Shown here: positions 48,846-56,957 of the stretch, one piece after another
How positions within the stretch are numbered: the first letter of the stretch is position 1
Layout of the letters: the number at the start of each line of letters is the position of its first letter
Assembly: GCA_036655915.1 (NCBI GenBank)
Contig: JAVVPE010000002.1
Location: 1 to 64,000 of the forward strand
Direction: 5' to 3'
DNA length: 64,000 bases
From: JAVWGW01 sp036655915
GTDB lineage: Bacteria > Actinomycetota > Coriobacteriia > Coriobacteriales > Eggerthellaceae
Notes under the pieces: model-generated
What the model was told of the DNA's origin: nothing
The model's database searches: none
The model's input: the letters and a program-made list of their open reading frames with translations, nothing else
Program-made: the position numbers and the translations under genes

Positions 48846-50189
48846 ATGATCGATCGCTACACGCGCCCTAAGATGGGGGCCATCTGGGAAATGCAGAACA
48901 AGTTTTCCATCTGGAAGGAAATCGAGGTGCTGGCCTGCGAAGCCCAGGCTGAACTGGGAAAATCAGGCATCACCAAGCAGGAAGCTCAGTGGATTCGTGA
49001 CCACGCCAATTTCACCGTTGCGCGTATCGACGAAATCGAAAAGGTGACCAATCACGATGTTATCGCGTTTACCACCAGCATGGCGGAATATATAGACGCC
49101 GATGTACCCGCAGGTGAAGAGCCCCCTTCGCGTTGGGTGCACTACGGCATGACCTCTTCGGATTTGGGCGATACCGCGCTAAGCTATCAGATCACCCAGG
49201 CCATCGACCTTATTTTGGAAGATGTGGCGGCCCTGGGCGAAACCTGCAAGCGTCGTGCCTTTGAATTCCAAAATGTGCTGTGCGTGGGGCGCACTCATGG
49301 CATCCACGCAGAACCCATGACCTTTGGCATGAAGTTCGGTTCGTGGGCCTGGGCGCTCAAGCGCGCGCAGACGCGCTTGCAGCAGGCGCGCGAAGTGGCG
49401 GCAACGGGTGCGATTTCGGGGGCGGTGGGCACGTATTCCAGCATCGACCCCTTCGTTGAACAGTATGTATGCGAAAAGTTGGGTCTTAGCCCCGATCCGC
49501 TTTCGACGCAGGTGCTGGCGCGCGATCGCCACGCGCAGGTGTTTACGGCGCTGGCCGTGTGCGCGGCCACCTTGGAGTCCATCGCGCTGCAGGTGCGCCT
49601 GCTGCAGCAATCCGACGTGATCGAAGCCGAAGAGCCCTTTGCCAAGGGGCAGAAGGGTTCTTCGGCCATGCCGCACAAGCGCAACCCCATCACGGCCGAA
49701 CGCGTCTGCGGCCTGGCGCGCGTTGTAAAAGCGAACGCCCAGGTGGGCCTTGATGATGTGGCGCTGTGGTTTGAACGTGATATCTCGCATTCCGGCGCCG
49801 AACGCGTGGCGCTATCCGATAGCTTCATCACGCTTGATTATATGTTTGGCAAGATGCAGTGGATGCTTGATGGTTTGCAAACCTATCCCGCGAAGATGGA
49901 AGCAAATCTCAATCGCTGCCGTGGCCTCATTTTCTCATCGAAGGTGCTGCTGGCCTTGGTGGATACCGGTATTTCGCGCGAAGATGCCTATGTTATCGTG
50001 CAGCGCAACGCGATGAGCGTGTGGGAAGATATTCAAAATGCTGTGGCTGGCCCCAGCTACAGAGAACGCCTGGAAGCCGACCCTGAAGCGCGTTTATCAG
50101 CAGAAACACTCGACACCATTTTTGATCCCTGGGATTTTTTGGCACGCAAAGATGTTGTGTTCGACAAGTTGGAAAAACTGACGTTTTAG
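48846..50189 (+). CDS. purB: Adenylosuccinate lyase PurB
   Basis: Catalyses two steps of purine synthesis (SAICAR to AICAR and adenylosuccinate to AMP). The 447-aa protein begins MIDRYTRPKMGAIWEMQNKFSIWKEIEVL, has the HYGMTSSDLGDTALSYQ and VGRTHGIHAEPMTFG active-site segments and the fumarase/lyase signature KGSSAMPHKRNPITAER (about 276-292). AAGGAGACACACCG precedes the start. It is a single gene closed by a strong terminator. Confidence 0.97.
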   Translation: MIDRYTRPKMGAIWEMQNKFSIWKEIEVLACEAQAELGKSGITKQEAQWIRDHANFTVARIDEIEKVTNHDVIAFTTSMAEYIDADVPAGEEPPSRWVHYGMTSSDLGDTALSYQITQAIDLILEDVAALGETCKRRAFEFQNVLCVGRTHGIHAEPMTFGMKFGSWAWALKRAQTRLQQAREVAATGAISGAVGTYSSIDPFVEQYVCEKLGLSPDPLSTQVLARDRHAQVFTALAVCAATLESIALQVRLLQQSDVIEAEEPFAKGQKGSSAMPHKRNPITAERVCGLARVVKANAQVGLDDVALWFERDISHSGAERVALSDSFITLDYMFGKMQWMLDGLQTYPAKMEANLNRCRGLIFSSKVLLALVDTGISREDAYVIVQRNAMSVWEDIQNAVAGPSYRERLEADPEARLSAETLDTIFDPWDFLARKDVVFDKLEKLTF

Positions 50190-50197
50190 GCTTGTGG

Positions 50198-50252
50198 CCA
50201 GGCAGGGGGTGATGTCTGGATCACCGGGCGGACACCCCTTGCCTGGGGTTTT
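50198..50252 (+). terminator. Terminator of purB
   Basis: A 14-bp stem, CCAGGCAGGGGGTG (50198-50211) with CACCCCTTGCCTGG (50233-50246), one G-T wobble, followed by GGTTTTGG. The 21-base loop can fold again. Confidence 0.8.
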
Positions 50253-50270
50253 GGTTGCACCTGGCTGCGC

Positions 50271-51614
50271 CTAGGCCAAAGGAGCCCAGGTGCGCACGCG
50301 GCAGAGTTTCTTCGCTTCACCGGCGGTGGTGGTCATGTTGATATTCATGAAGGTGATGATGTGCGTGTTTGTGCCGGTCGAGGCCAGGTAATCGCCCCAA
50401 TCTTCACAACCGCTTTCGGTGCCGCAGGAAAAATAGGTCTTATTCGCCAGGTCAACGCCGCTTACTGCGCGCGTCGATTTTACCATGAAGAAATTGCCGC
50501 ACCACGCCGGGGGCGCTGAGGGCACCTTGTCGAAGTGAAACCACGGCAGGCCCTGGTAGTTGTTAGGGTCGTGGGCGGTTTGGGGGGCATAGGTGCCCAG
50601 GTTGGCAATACCGTCGCCATAATTGTAGCGGCCTTCAAAAGAAAACGTGAAGCCCGTTGCGCCATAGCCCGCTTCCAGCGGCTTCATGGCCGGGGGCAGC
50701 ACCAGCGCATCCATCGTGCTGCCATCGCTGGCTTTTATGCGTGTGAGCTGGTGATACACGTTGCTTGTATCAACGCGCGGCGTGATGACGACGCTATCGG
50801 CCAGCGGATAGATAGGGGTGGACATGCGCCCCGAAGACGTGTAGAGCACGCTGGCCTGTCCGCCGCCAAAATCGGCTCGCTTCAAAAGGGAGTTTTCCGT
50901 GGCAGCCCTGCCCTTCACCTTGGGAAGGCATTGCCAGAAGGCCGCTGCACCCACCGCGGCAATCGAAGGCGCTTCCCACTGATCATCGCCCTGGTCAAGC
51001 AAGGTGGGCGCACCCAGCGCAAGGCCCGCAAGCGGCGCGGCGTAGATGCGCCATAGACCTTCCAATATATTGGCTTCGGTCCACACTAAGCCCGCTTCAC
51101 TTGCGCGCACATCGTAAACCTCAAAGCCTTCGGCCTGCCCCACGGCGGCTTCCAGCACCGTGGTGGCTTCGCCGCTGGCAAGGGTGATGATGCCCACCTG
51201 CACCAGGGGCTTTGCTGTTTCGGTGGGCAGAAGGCAGGCGGCATTTGTGTCGTTGTTGGACCAGATGAGGGTTCCGTAAGGGAATTCGTAGCTGCCCGTT
51301 AATTGCAGCGCCTGATCAAGGGGTATTTCGCTGCAGTCGGCAAGCGAGAAAACCGCCTGTTCGGGCACTTCAAGATACGTGATGGTGTCGCGCTTTTCGG
51401 CGGCGCTTTGCAGGGCGCTTCCCCCTGCAGCGGCCGCAGCAAGGGCTCCGACGCCCAAGGCGCCGTACAAAAAGTGGCGCCGCGTCAGTAGAATTTCACC
51501 ATTGCTGGTGGGGATGTGGATGCCCGTCTGCGATGTGCCCTTTGGCGCATGGGCAGTGGCCGTGCGTTTTGCGACGGGCCTTGTGTGCTTATGGGGCGGG
51601 CGACGCTGTGTCAA
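50271..51614 (-). CDS. Tat-exported protein of unknown function
   Basis: A 447-aa protein. The start is taken as TTG at 51614, 7 bases after GGAGGAAGC; upstream GTG starts would run through a palindrome. A 48-residue Arg/His/Thr-rich head precedes a twin-arginine signal LLTRRHFLYGALGVGALAAAAAGGSA. The exported part (SLADCSEIPLDQALQLTGSYEFPYGTLIWSN..., WRIYAAPLAGLALGAPTLLDQG, FEGRYNYGDGIANLGTY) has repeated aromatic-rich strands suggesting a beta-propeller or sandwich. Five or so cysteines are seen near the C-terminus. I do not recognise the family; Tat export implies folding or a cofactor before secretion. Confidence 0.75.
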   Translation of the reverse strand: MTQRRPPHKHTRPVAKRTATAHAPKGTSQTGIHIPTSNGEILLTRRHFLYGALGVGALAAAAAGGSALQSAAEKRDTITYLEVPEQAVFSLADCSEIPLDQALQLTGSYEFPYGTLIWSNNDTNAACLLPTETAKPLVQVGIITLASGEATTVLEAAVGQAEGFEVYDVRASEAGLVWTEANILEGLWRIYAAPLAGLALGAPTLLDQGDDQWEAPSIAAVGAAAFWQCLPKVKGRAATENSLLKRADFGGGQASVLYTSSGRMSTPIYPLADSVVITPRVDTSNVYHQLTRIKASDGSTMDALVLPPAMKPLEAGYGATGFTFSFEGRYNYGDGIANLGTYAPQTAHDPNNYQGLPWFHFDKVPSAPPAWCGNFFMVKSTRAVSGVDLANKTYFSCGTESGCEDWGDYLASTGTNTHIITFMNINMTTTAGEAKKLCRVRTWAPLA

Positions 51615-51767
51615 AGGGGTGCTTCCTCCGGTATTTCCAGGGCCAATTTCTTGTTGGGTACCGATTGTAAGGGATTGCGCCACCCTGCGGCAATCATCCC
51701 CACGCAGGACACATGATTGTAGCGAATCGGTTGCTTGGCCGCCGCAAAGGTGCCCGTGTGGCACATA

Positions 51768-51789
51768 AGTTGTGGAGGCCTCCACAACT
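51768..51789. promoter_or_regulatory. 22-bp perfect palindrome
   Basis: AGTTGTGGAGG (51768-51778) is followed without a gap by its reverse complement CCTCCACAACT. It lies between the divergent Tat-protein and response-regulator genes, about 150 and 200 bases from their starts, and is a likely operator. Confidence 0.6.
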
Positions 51790-51986
51790 CGCGTTTCCCC
51801 CGCATACAGGCCTATACCACCTGCGGCTTACTTTGCTGCGTTTATTGTGTCATTTCACCTTCAAATTTCAAGCACTTCGCCCTCACTTGCTACAATAGGC
51901 GCAAACGCGAAGACCCACAGCGGTCCGCACAACGAAGTTTCGCCCATACGGGCGGGCTACGACACGACAAGCTTGAGGAGATTTCC

Positions 51987-52700
51987 ATGAGCAATGAAAC
52001 ACGACGGATTTTGTTGGTTGAAGATGAAAAGGCCATCCGCGATGCGGTAGCGGCCTATCTTGAACGTGAAAATTATTGGGTCACCGCCGTTGGTGACGGT
52101 CAAGAAGCGCTTGAGGAATTTTCGAAGCACCATTTCGATTTGGTTATTCTCGACCTTATGTTGCCGCGCGTTCCGGGCGAACGCGTCTGCCGCGCCATCC
52201 GCGATAATTCCGATGTGCCCATCATTATGTTAACGGCCAAAGGCGAAGTGGAAGATCGCATTATCGGCCTGGAACTGGGCGCCGATGACTATTTGGTCAA
52301 GCCCTTTTCCCCGCGCGAACTGGTTGCCCGCGTGCGTGCTCTGCTGCGCCGCGTGCATGCCGATTCCGAACCGCAGCGCGAAGTACTTGAATTTGGCGAG
52401 CTTACCATCGATGTTTCTGGCCACAAAGTGCTGGTCAACGGTGAAGAAATCGATTTAACCGCAAGCGAATTCAAGCTGCTTACCACGCTTTCTCGCTATC
52501 CTGGCCGTGTGTATTCGCGTATGGAACTGGTGGAAAAAGTGCTGGGCTACGATTTTGAAGGCTACGAGCGCACCATCGATTCTCACGTGAAAAATCTGCG
52601 AGCCAAAATCGGCGACAATCCGCGTAGCCCCAAGTGGCTTCACACGGTGCATGGCGTGGGCTATCGTTTTGAAGATCCCACGAAGGTGCCGCAGCAGTAA
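51987..52700 (+). CDS. OmpR/PhoB-family response regulator
   Basis: A 237-aa regulator: receiver RRILLVEDEKAIRDAVAAYL with phosphoacceptor Asp in LVILDLMLPRVPGE (about 56), switch Thr in IIMLTAK and Lys in DYLVKPF; C-terminal winged helix (LTASEFKLLTTLSRYPGRVYSRMELVEKVLGYDFEGYERTIDSHVKNLRAKI). The start follows GAGGAGATTTCC; the 84-codon upstream extension is not used. The kinase gene follows after 39 bases. Confidence 0.95.
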   Translation: MSNETRRILLVEDEKAIRDAVAAYLERENYWVTAVGDGQEALEEFSKHHFDLVILDLMLPRVPGERVCRAIRDNSDVPIIMLTAKGEVEDRIIGLELGADDYLVKPFSPRELVARVRALLRRVHADSEPQREVLEFGELTIDVSGHKVLVNGEEIDLTASEFKLLTTLSRYPGRVYSRMELVEKVLGYDFEGYERTIDSHVKNLRAKIGDNPRSPKWLHTVHGVGYRFEDPTKVPQQ

Positions 52701-52739
52701 TAATGCGGGTACCCGCGCGCCTAGTCGAAGGGGATCTGC

Positions 52740-54257
52740 GTGAGCTCAAAAAAGCCTAAAGAAACCGAACCAGAGGTATATGGAGAAGCATCAGGAACCA
52801 GGAAGCGCAAGCATGCCTGGTTCAACTTTTCCTATACCACGCGCGTCACCGCATCGTTTGCCCTGATCGCGGCCATGACCGCCCTGGTGGCTATCGGCGT
52901 GCTTTCCTTCGTGTGGGAACAGCACTTCCAGGCCTACACACGCGACAACCTGCAAAAGCAGGCCGACAACGTGGCGACATCCATCGCCACAAAATACGTC
53001 AACAACGGTGGCGATCTGCGCCGTGATGGCGTGCTTACCCCGGCTGAATCGGCCACAAGCCTCAACCCTGGCCTGGGCATTCAGGTTATGGCGGCGGGTA
53101 CCGATGGTGTGAACGAGAGCATTCTTTACGACAACACGCGTTCGGCCAATGGCGAAGGCGGCGTTTCGCTGGCTCCTTCCAACCGCTCAAATATCGTGTC
53201 TTCTTCCATTGTGGTGGAAGGTAAGGTGGTGGGCACCGTGCGCATGTGGGTGCCCGGGTCCGAGCTGATGTTAAGCAAGGGCGATGTGCTGTTCCGAGAA
53301 CAATCCTACCAGGCGATGATTTTTGCGGCGGCGCTGGCTATTGTGCTGGCCTTGGGCATCGGCTTCTTGTTCGCGCGCGGCCTGGTCAACCCTATAAACC
53401 GCATGACAAGCACCGCAAAAGACATCAAGAAGGGCGATCTTTCTGCCCGCACGGGGCTTACGGGCGACGACGAAGTGTCGCGTCTGGGCGAAACCTTTGA
53501 CGAAATGGCCGAATCCATCGAAAAGGATCGTGAGCTTGAACGCCGCCTTACCACCGATGTGGCGCACGAACTGCGCACGCCGCTTATGGCCATCCAATCC
53601 ACCGTCGAAGCGATGGTCGATGGCGTATTTGAGCCCAACGCCGAACGCTTAGAAACGGTCAATTCCGAAGTGCAACGCCTTGGACGCCTGGTGGAAGCGT
53701 TGTTGAAACTTTCCCGCTTAGAAAACCGCTCTTCCCCTATGAGCAAGGAAGTCATCAACGTCGGCGATCTTATTTCGGGCATCGTCGCCACCCATGAAGC
53801 CTTTGTGGCCGATTCGGGGCTGTCGCTGCGCTACGAACGGGAAAACGATGTGTTCGTGTGCGGCGATGCCGATATGCTGCGCCAGGCTACGGCCAACCTT
53901 ATTTCCAATGCGGTGCGCTACACGCCCGAAGGCGGCGTTATCACGGTGAAGGTGACCAAGGGCGACCTGATGGCGCGCATTATGGTGCAAGATACGGGCA
54001 TTGGCCTTTCGCCCGAAGATATCAAGATGGTGTTCTCGCGTTTCTGGCGCGCCGACGCCGGACGCGACAGGGCAAGCGGCGGTTTGGGCATCGGCCTTGC
54101 CGTGGTCAAAGAAATCGTCGATCGCCATGGTGGATGGGTGCGCGTGGAAGGCAAGCTTGATGAAGGTGCCTGTTTCACCATCTATGTGCCGCTTTATAAT
54201 GAAGAAACGGCTAAGAACCGCGAAAAGATGAAGTTCAAGAACAAAAATGCTTCATAA
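52740..54257 (+). CDS. Sensor histidine kinase (HAMP, HisKA, HATPase)
   Basis: A 505-aa membrane kinase with a GTG start after GGGGATCT. Helix 1 (about 37-60), an extracytoplasmic region of about 130 residues (HFQAYTRDNLQKQADNVATSIATKYVNNGG...), helix 2 (about 196-218), HAMP (LVNPINRMTSTAKDIKKGDLSARTGL), HisKA with TTDVAHELRTPL (H-box, about 275-286) and HATPase with NLISNAVRYTPEGG, DTGIGLSPEDI and GGLGIGLAVVKEIV. It is complete. The signal is unknown; the divergent Tat-protein gene could be a target. Confidence 0.95.
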   Translation: MSSKKPKETEPEVYGEASGTRKRKHAWFNFSYTTRVTASFALIAAMTALVAIGVLSFVWEQHFQAYTRDNLQKQADNVATSIATKYVNNGGDLRRDGVLTPAESATSLNPGLGIQVMAAGTDGVNESILYDNTRSANGEGGVSLAPSNRSNIVSSSIVVEGKVVGTVRMWVPGSELMLSKGDVLFREQSYQAMIFAAALAIVLALGIGFLFARGLVNPINRMTSTAKDIKKGDLSARTGLTGDDEVSRLGETFDEMAESIEKDRELERRLTTDVAHELRTPLMAIQSTVEAMVDGVFEPNAERLETVNSEVQRLGRLVEALLKLSRLENRSSPMSKEVINVGDLISGIVATHEAFVADSGLSLRYERENDVFVCGDADMLRQATANLISNAVRYTPEGGVITVKVTKGDLMARIMVQDTGIGLSPEDIKMVFSRFWRADAGRDRASGGLGIGLAVVKEIVDRHGGWVRVEGKLDEGACFTIYVPLYNEETAKNREKMKFKNKNAS

Positions 54258-54279
54258 TACCCAGTGATGAGTAAATGAA

Positions 54280-54314
54280 CCCCTCGCACCCGACATTTCG
54301 GCGGGTGCGAGGGG
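54280..54314 (+). terminator. Strong hairpin between the kinase gene and purC
   Basis: A perfect 13-bp stem, CCCCTCGCACCCG (54280-54292) with CGGGTGCGAGGGG (54302-54314), loop of nine. No T-run follows on either strand, so it may act as a terminator, a processing site or an RNA stabiliser. purC starts 31 bases later. Confidence 0.6.
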
Positions 54315-54345
54315 CTTGTGTGGTAATAACCAAGGAGGAATCGCA

Positions 54346-55227
54346 ATGGCAGGAATCGATATCAAGCCTGATGCTCAGGGAAAAGTGCGCGATTTGTATG
54401 ATTTGGGGGACAAGCTGCTGTTAGTCGCCACCGACCGCATTTCAGCATTCGACTTTATTTTGGAAGACGAAATACCCTACAAGGGTCAGGTGCTCACGCA
54501 GCTTTCGTGCTTCTGGTTCGACCTTTTGTCCGATGTGGTGGAAAATCACCTGATTTCGGCCGACGTGGAAGATTTGCCGGAACAGTTCAAGCCCCATGCT
54601 CAATATCTTGCCGGGCGTTTTATGCTGGTGAAAAAGGCTGAAATGTACCCGGTTGAATGCATCGTGCGCGGCTATCTTGCCGGCAGCGGTTTGAAGGAAT
54701 ACAACAAGCAGGGTACCGTGTGCGGCATTCAGCTTCCCGCTGGTTTGCAAAATTCTTCCAAACTTCCCCAGCCCATTTTCACACCTTCCACCAAGGCCGC
54801 CATTGGCGATCACGATGAAAATATTAGCTTTGAGCGTTGTTCCGAGCTCATTGGCGCAAGCGATGCGAAAACTATCAGCGACCTGACGCTGGCCGTGTAT
54901 ACGAAGGCGAGCGAACACGCTGCAGCCCAGGGCATCATCATTGCCGATACAAAGTTCGAGTTTGGGCGTTTGGGCACCACCACTATTTTGGCCGACGAAG
55001 TTTTGACGCCGGATTCTTCTCGCTTTTGGGCGGTTGATGATTACAGCGAAGGGCGCGACCAGCCCAGCTTCGACAAGCAATTTGTGCGCGACTGGCTGGA
55101 TGCCAATTGGGATCGCCAGGGCACGCCGCCGCGCCTGCCGCAAGACATCATCGACAAGACCAGCGCCAAATATATCCAGGCCTACGAAAAGATTACCGGG
55201 AAACCGTTCGTGAAAGCTCACGCATAA
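54346..55227 (+). CDS. purC: Phosphoribosylaminoimidazole-succinocarboxamide synthase PurC
   Basis: Joins CAIR and aspartate to SAICAR with ATP. The 293-aa protein has GKVRDLYDLGDKLLLVATDRISAFD, FPVECIVRGYLAGSGLKEY (here YPVE), the PIFTPSTKAAIGDHDENISF signature and DTKFEFG/DEVLTPDSSRFW. It is the longer (about 290-300 aa) form. AAGGAGGAATCGCA precedes the ATG at 54346. First gene of the purC-purSQL cluster. Confidence 0.97.
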   Translation: MAGIDIKPDAQGKVRDLYDLGDKLLLVATDRISAFDFILEDEIPYKGQVLTQLSCFWFDLLSDVVENHLISADVEDLPEQFKPHAQYLAGRFMLVKKAEMYPVECIVRGYLAGSGLKEYNKQGTVCGIQLPAGLQNSSKLPQPIFTPSTKAAIGDHDENISFERCSELIGASDAKTISDLTLAVYTKASEHAAAQGIIIADTKFEFGRLGTTTILADEVLTPDSSRFWAVDDYSEGRDQPSFDKQFVRDWLDANWDRQGTPPRLPQDIIDKTSAKYIQAYEKITGKPFVKAHA

Positions 55228-55272
55228 TCGCCCGCAAGGGCCGCCCGTACGCAACAACGCAAGGAGACAAGC

Positions 55273-56013
55273 ATGACCCAGCGCAACCCCATGAACGATC
55301 GATACCAAAGTGACGAAATAAAAGGTCAGACGCGCAAAAGCGCCGCATCCGCCAAACCGAAAACCAAGGCTGCTTCCAGCGTGCATGTGGAAGAGTTGCA
55401 TCCGCCCAAGAAAAAAGGATTGTTTTCCAAAGCGGCTGCTCCGGCAAAATCTGACGGCAAAAAAAGCAGTTCCTCGGGCAATGCGGGTTCTTCAAACGGA
55501 CGCATAAAAAGCGAGTACTACAATCCTCCCACGGCGGAATACAAGCGCATGCGCCGCATTTGGTGGGTGCTGCTTGTGGGTGCCATTGCCATGACGGCAG
55601 CTTCTTGGGCTTTGCGCTCGCTGCTGCCTTCGGCCGAAACAGTCAGCATGGTCACGCTGGTGCTGGCCTATGCCATGATTATCGGTGCACTCTATGTTGA
55701 TTTCAGCAAAATCCGCAAGATTCGTCGCGCGTATCAAAATGAAATGGAATCCAAAAAAACGAAGGCATCCAAGGCAGAAGCGAAGAAGCTTGCCGCCGAA
55801 GAAGAAGAAGCCGCTGCCGCACGGGCTGCCGCTGCCGCCGCCAAGAAGGGCGAGAAGAGCTCTATCCTGTCGCGCATTACCGGAGGCAAGAACAAAACGG
55901 CAAGTGAACAGGCCGAAGAAGTTGTGGACAGCACGGTGGAGGCCGATGCTGCCGCCAAACCAGCTGCCGATGCCGCTGCCAAACCAGCCATGAGCGAAGA
56001 AAAGGGGAAGTAG
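55273..56013 (+). CDS. Lys/Ala-rich two-helix membrane protein within the purine cluster
   Basis: A 246-aa protein of no family I recognise. Residues 1-90 are basic and low-complexity (Lys, Ser, Ala), then come two membrane helices (about 95-116, WWVLLVGAIAMTAASWAL, and 125-145, MVTLVLAYAMIIGALYVDF), then a highly charged Lys/Glu/Ala stretch that should form a coiled coil (about 150-200) and an Ala-rich acidic tail with repeated AAKPA units. Both ends should be cytosolic. It has AAGGAGACAAGC before its start and abuts purS directly, so it is co-transcribed with purine genes. It could be a scaffold or merely a hitch-hiker. Confidence 0.8.
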   Translation: MTQRNPMNDRYQSDEIKGQTRKSAASAKPKTKAASSVHVEELHPPKKKGLFSKAAAPAKSDGKKSSSSGNAGSSNGRIKSEYYNPPTAEYKRMRRIWWVLLVGAIAMTAASWALRSLLPSAETVSMVTLVLAYAMIIGALYVDFSKIRKIRRAYQNEMESKKTKASKAEAKKLAAEEEEAAAARAAAAAAKKGEKSSILSRITGGKNKTASEQAEEVVDSTVEADAAAKPAADAAAKPAMSEEKGK

Positions 56014-56244
56014 ATGAAACGCTACGATATTTTCGTCACCAACAAAGAAGGTATTTTTGATCCTGCGGGCGAAACGTCTAAAAAGGCGCTGGCCAATCTG
56101 GGCTACACCGGCATTGTCGATGTGAGCATCGGCAAGTTTATCCAGGTCGAAGTCGAAGACAGCGTGCCGCGCGCGCAGGTTGAAGAAATGTGCGAAAAGC
56201 TGTTGGCTAATCCCGTCATCGAAGATTACGAAATCAAAGAGTAG
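56014..56244 (+). CDS. purS: Phosphoribosylformylglycinamidine synthase subunit PurS
   Basis: The 76-aa small subunit that bridges PurL and PurQ in the FGAR amidotransferase complex. YDIFVTNKEGIFDPAGETSKKALANLGYTGIVDVSIGKFIQVEV and the late MCEKLLANPVIEDYEI match the family closely. It starts directly after the preceding stop codon, with GAAAAGGGGAAG as ribosome site. Confidence 0.95.
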   Translation: MKRYDIFVTNKEGIFDPAGETSKKALANLGYTGIVDVSIGKFIQVEVEDSVPRAQVEEMCEKLLANPVIEDYEIKE

Positions 56245-56252
56245 GGGATCTT

Positions 56253-56936
56253 ATGAAATTCGGTGTTATCAGGTTCCCCGGCACCAATTGCGAACAGGAT
56301 GCCGTGCACGCTTTGACCCACATGGGCTACGAGGCCGCTTACGTGTGGCATCAAGAATCCAGCTTGGAAGGGTTTGACGCCATCGTGTTGCCGGGCGGTT
56401 TTTCCTACGGCGATTATCTGCGCAGTGGGGCTATCGCGCGTTTTTCTCCCGTCATGAACGCCGTGGTGCACTTCGCCGAAGCGGGCAATCCCGTTATCGG
56501 CATCTGCAACGGCTTTCAGGTGTTAACCGAAGCACACTTGCTTCCCGGTGCGCTTATTCGCAATGCGAAGCTGAAGTTTTTGTGTCAGACGGTGCATGTG
56601 CAGGTGCAAGATTCGGTGTGCCAGTGGCTTGATGCCCCCGCGGGCGCCACCTTTGACATTCCGATTTCGCACCACGACGGCAACTATACCTGCAGCGCCG
56701 ATGATCTGTGCCGCCTGCAAGAGGGCAACCAGATTGTGCTGCGTTATTGTGACGCTGATGGGCAGGTGCGCCCCGGCAGCGCCCCGAATGGATCGCTTGA
56801 AAATATTGCGGGCATTTGCAACGCTGCAGGCAACGTATTTGGCCTGATGCCGCACCCCGAACGCGTGGTTGATGGCGTATCCGGCACCACCCAGGGCCAG
56901 GCATTTTTCCAGGCCATCGCCCAGCGGTTTGAATAA
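56253..56936 (+). CDS. purQ: Phosphoribosylformylglycinamidine synthase subunit PurQ
   Basis: The glutaminase subunit (227 aa, class I amidotransferase): GVIRFPGTNCEQDAVHAL, LPGGFSYGDYLRSGAIARF, the nucleophile in GNPVIGICNGFQVLTEAHLLPG (Cys about 86) and the His-Glu pair in GLMPHPERVVDG. All catalytic residues are there. It begins eight bases after purS. Confidence 0.97.
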   Translation: MKFGVIRFPGTNCEQDAVHALTHMGYEAAYVWHQESSLEGFDAIVLPGGFSYGDYLRSGAIARFSPVMNAVVHFAEAGNPVIGICNGFQVLTEAHLLPGALIRNAKLKFLCQTVHVQVQDSVCQWLDAPAGATFDIPISHHDGNYTCSADDLCRLQEGNQIVLRYCDADGQVRPGSAPNGSLENIAGICNAAGNVFGLMPHPERVVDGVSGTTQGQAFFQAIAQRFE

Positions 56937-56957
56937 AGCTATCGAAAGGCAACCGAC

